From Methylomonas sp. EFPC3 (GTDB lineage Bacteria; Pseudomonadota; Gammaproteobacteria; Methylococcales; Methylomonadaceae), in NCBI RefSeq assembly GCF_029643245.1, contig NZ_CP116398.1:3964372-4028371 (forward strand): DNA of 64,000 nucleotides, read 5' to 3'. A program made the position numbers and the translations under genes. A model generated the notes under the pieces. That model had not been told where the DNA came from and made no database searches. It saw nothing but the letters and a program-made list of their open reading frames with translations. Position 1 is the first letter of the stretch. Every line of letters starts with the position of its first letter. Shown in pieces: positions 61,318 to 64,000 of this stretch.

Positions 61318-63495
61318 CTACATTTTCAAAATGATGCCGGCTAAGGGCGGTAAGGTGACGGCAATCGAATGTTGCTGGCCCATCCACGGTTGCGGTTCGG
61401 ACAATACCGTCCCGTTGCCGACGTTGCTGCCGTCGTAATATTGCGAGTCGGAGTTGAAAATTTCGAAGTAGGTGCCCGGTTGCGGCACGCCGATTCGATA
61501 GCTTTCCCGCGGCACCGGTGTGAAATTCAGGATGACGATCAAATCTTCGTGCGCCGATTTGCGCCGGTAGCTGATGATGGACTGCTGGTAGTCGTGGCAA
61601 TCGATCCATTCGAAGCCTTGATGTTCGAAATCGTACCGGTGTAACGCGGCATGGCTGCTGTATAGCTTGTTCAGATCCTTGACCAATGTCTGCAAGCCGC
61701 GATGGTGGGGATAGTCCAACACGTACCAATCCAAGGTACGGTTACAACTCCACTCGGTGCCCTGGCCGAATTCGCAGCCCATGAACAACAGCTTCTTGCC
61801 GGGATAGGTGAACATCATGGTATAGAGCAGGCGCAGGTTGGCGAAACGCTGCCATTCGTCGCCGGGCATTTTGTTCAGCAGGGAGCCTTTGCCGTGCACC
61901 ACTTCGTCGTGCGAAAACGGTAGCACGAAGTTTTCGGTGAAGGCGTACAACAGGCCGAAGGTCAGCGAATCGTGATGGTAGGAGCGGTGAATCGGCTGCT
62001 CTTGCATGTAATGCAGAATGTCGTGCATCCAGCCCATATTCCATTTCATCGAGAAGCCCAAGCCACCGGTCCAGGTCGGCCGGGTCACTTGCGGCCAGGA
62101 GGTGGATTCTTCGGCCATGATCACGGTGCCGGGGTGCTGCTCGTGGGTCACCGTATTCATATGGCGCAGGAAGTCGATCGCTTCCAGGTTTTCGTTGCCG
62201 CCGTACATATTGGGAATCCAGTCGTTGGCATCGCGCGAGTAATCCAGATACAGCATCGAGGCGACCGCATCGACGCGCAGACCGTCCAGATGGAATTCCT
62301 CCAGCCAGAAGAAGGCGCTGGACAGCAGGAAGTTTTTCACTTCATTGCGGCTGTAGTTGTAGATCAATGTGCCCCAATCGCGATGTTCGCCTTTGCGCGG
62401 GTCTTCGTGCTCGTAAAGCGGGGTGCCGTCGAAGCGACCCAGCGCGAAGCTGTCCTTCGGAAAATGGGCCGGCACCCAGTCCAGGATCACACCGATGCCG
62501 TTTTGGTGGCAGTGATCGACGAAAAAACGGAAGTCGTCCGGCGTGCCGTGGCGGCTGGTCGGCGCAAAATAACCGGTGGTCTGGTAGCCCCAGGAAATGT
62601 CCAGCGGGTGTTCGGTGACCGGTAACAGTTCGATATGGGTAAAGCCCATTTCTTTGACGTAATCGACCAATTGCGCGGCCAGATCGCGGTAGTTCAGAAA
62701 ATTGCCGCGGTGGTCGCGCCGCCAAGAGCCGAGGTGTACTTCGTAGATCGACATCGGCCGGTGGAGCCAGTCGTGTTGCGGCCGTTGCTCCATCCAGGCG
62801 CCGTCGCGCCAGATGTAGGCATCCTCGTCGACCACGATCGCCGCAGTGGATGGACGAAACTCGAACTGCTGGCCGTAAGGGTCGGTTTTGACCAGCACTT
62901 GGCCGCTGTGGCGGTTCAGGATTTCGAACTTGTACAGGTTGCCTACCGTCAGGCCCGGAACAAAGATCTCCCAAATGCCGCTGTTGCCCAGATTGCGCAT
63001 CGGATGGCAACGGCCATCCCAGCGATTGAAGTCGCCGATGGCGCTGACTCGTTGCGCGTTGGGAGCCCAGACGGCGAAATGCACGCCTTCAATGCCGTCG
63101 ACCGTCATCAAATGGGCGCCGAGCTTTTGGTAAATGTGCCAATGCCTGCCTTCGCCGAACAGATGTTGGTCGAATTCCGGCAGTATCGGCCCGAAGCTAT
63201 AAGGATCGTACTGGCAGTGGCTGCCGCCGTCTTTGTCCAGCCAGATTAACTGGTAGTGGGCCGGAACGCCGGTTTTGCCGGGGCGGTATTCGAAGAAATC
63301 GCTGTCCGGGATGCGTTGAAATTCGCCGCCGTCGGCTGCCAGTTTGACGGATTCGGCGTAGGGCAAAAAGGCGCGGAGAATGGTGTCGCCGCCTACGGTA
63401 TGGCGGCCCAAAACCGAGAACGGATCGTGATGTTTGGCATCTTTAATTTTGACGAGTTCTGAATCAAGCGAATGTAACGGGCTTGGCTTGTTCAT
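61318..63495 (-). CDS. glgB: 1,4-alpha-glucan branching enzyme
   Basis: Introduces alpha-1,6 branches into glycogen. The 725-residue GH13 protein has an N-terminal CBM48 region (about 110-215; [18 protein letters not shown]), catalytic motifs [17 protein letters not shown] (nucleophile Asp), MAEES (acid Glu) and LPFSHDEV, and the C-terminal beta domain. It is first in the glgBA unit and divergent from glgC. Confidence 0.97.
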   Translation of the reverse strand: MNKPSPLHSLDSELVKIKDAKHHDPFSVLGRHTVGGDTILRAFLPYAESVKLAADGGEFQRIPDSDFFEYRPGKTGVPAHYQLIWLDKDGGSHCQYDPYSFGPILPEFDQHLFGEGRHWHIYQKLGAHLMTVDGIEGVHFAVWAPNAQRVSAIGDFNRWDGRCHPMRNLGNSGIWEIFVPGLTVGNLYKFEILNRHSGQVLVKTDPYGQQFEFRPSTAAIVVDEDAYIWRDGAWMEQRPQHDWLHRPMSIYEVHLGSWRRDHRGNFLNYRDLAAQLVDYVKEMGFTHIELLPVTEHPLDISWGYQTTGYFAPTSRHGTPDDFRFFVDHCHQNGIGVILDWVPAHFPKDSFALGRFDGTPLYEHEDPRKGEHRDWGTLIYNYSRNEVKNFLLSSAFFWLEEFHLDGLRVDAVASMLYLDYSRDANDWIPNMYGGNENLEAIDFLRHMNTVTHEQHPGTVIMAEESTSWPQVTRPTWTGGLGFSMKWNMGWMHDILHYMQEQPIHRSYHHDSLTFGLLYAFTENFVLPFSHDEVVHGKGSLLNKMPGDEWQRFANLRLLYTMMFTYPGKKLLFMGCEFGQGTEWSCNRTLDWYVLDYPHHRGLQTLVKDLNKLYSSHAALHRYDFEHQGFEWIDCHDYQQSIISYRRKSAHEDLIVILNFTPVPRESYRIGVPQPGTYFEIFNSDSQYYDGSNVGNGTVLSEPQPWMGQQHSIAVTLPPLAGIILKM

Positions 63496-63711
63496 CTTGC
63501 AGGGCCTCAGTATAGTTAGGGTTAAGCGTTGGGCGGGGACGGCGATTTTGCTAAAAGACCGGCGTTAATAGTAGCAATGCGTATGGGTTTTTACTTTTCC
63601 GTGAAGAGTAACGATAATGGCTCAGCGCGGCAAGTGCCAGCTCGAGAAATCTGCATCGGCCGGCCGCAGCCCGTATTTGCAGTAAAGCTTATCAATTGAA
63701 CGAGGAAATAC

Positions 63712-64000
63712 ATGTCAGTCGTCGATACACATCAGCAGGAGAGACGGGTAAACGATTTAACCCGCAATACCATCGCTTTAATTTTGGCTGGCGGACGCGG
63801 CTCGCGGTTGAAGAACATGACGGACTGGCGGGCTAAGCCGGCGGTACCTTTCGGCGGCAAGTTTCGGATTATCGATTTTCCATTATCGAATTGCATCAAC
63901 TCGGATATTCGCAAGATCGGAATCCTGACCCAATACAAAGCCGATTCCTTGATTCGGCACATTCAGCAAGGCTGGGGCTTCCTGCGCGGCGAATTCGGCG
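63712..64000 (+). CDS. glgC: glucose-1-phosphate adenylyltransferase (partial)
   Basis: The window ends after about 96 codons of this gene. It makes ADP-glucose, the donor for GlgA. Visible motifs are the nucleotide-binding [35 protein letters not shown] and [21 protein letters not shown] site lies 6 bases before the ATG at 63712. It is cut by the window edge, with no sign of damage. Confidence 0.93.
   Translation, partial: MSVVDTHQQERRVNDLTRNTIALILAGGRGSRLKNMTDWRAKPAVPFGGKFRIIDFPLSNCINSDIRKIGILTQYKADSLIRHIQQGWGFLRGEFG

Overview
This window is a stretch of chromosome from a free-living, respiring gammaproteobacterium of moderate GC. It carries a complete rRNA operon with tRNA-Ile(GAT) and tRNA-Ala(TGC) in the spacer, and gammaproteobacterial gene blocks: yebC-ruvCAB-ybgC-tolQRAB-pal-cpoB-queEC, miaB-phoH-like-ybeY-corC, pdxA/rsmA, leuCDB-asd-fimV and groESL. 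The overall flavour suggests a methylotroph or methanotroph of the Methylomonas kind. That placement is an inference from memory of similar gene orders. No methane-oxidation gene lies in the window.

Layout. 1-2132: groES-groEL with a clear terminator, then a stand-alone REC-HPt phosphorelay protein. 3017-10957 (minus strand): adk, leuC, leuD, leuB, asd and a very long FimV-like polar hub protein. 11238-14273: a hybrid histidine kinase with an NMT1/THI5-type periplasmic binding domain. 14292-18082 (minus): rsmA and pdxA, with a SIR2-TPR gene lodged between them. 18145-25506: a MarR-type regulator divergent from a nine-gene cytochrome cd1 nitrite reductase / heme d1 operon (nirS, a c-type cytochrome, nirC, nirF, nirD, nirL, nirG, nirH, nirJ), followed by a convergent sixA. 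26114-30192: erpA, anmK, an M23 peptidase and tyrS. 30363-35989: the rRNA operon with promoter, antitermination boxes and terminator. 36089-48975: a TlpA-like thioredoxin, serA-serB and the long ruv-tol-pal-que gene string with many 1-4 base start/stop overlaps. 49079-50450: a miniature chemoreceptor-like protein paired with an ODP-type diiron oxygen-binding protein. 50557-54189: miaB, phoH-like, ybeY, corC. 54194-58974 (minus): a PotD-like periplasmic binding protein coupled translationally to a large GGDEF-EAL protein, reminiscent of Vibrio NspS/MbaA. 59097-64000: a small secretin-N-domain-like protein, glgA and glgB on the minus strand and the start of glgC on the plus strand.

How it works together. 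The nir operon should make periplasmic NirS, its electron donors and its heme d1 cofactor in one transcript. A near-perfect inverted repeat overlaps the putative nirS promoter and probably receives the MarR protein. nirE and nirN are not in the window. Three separate signalling modules (NMT1-type hybrid kinase, PotD-like/GGDEF-EAL, MCP-like/ODP) each couple an unusual sensor to a standard output. They are the most interesting accessory content, along with the SIR2-TPR gene. The remainder is conserved housekeeping.
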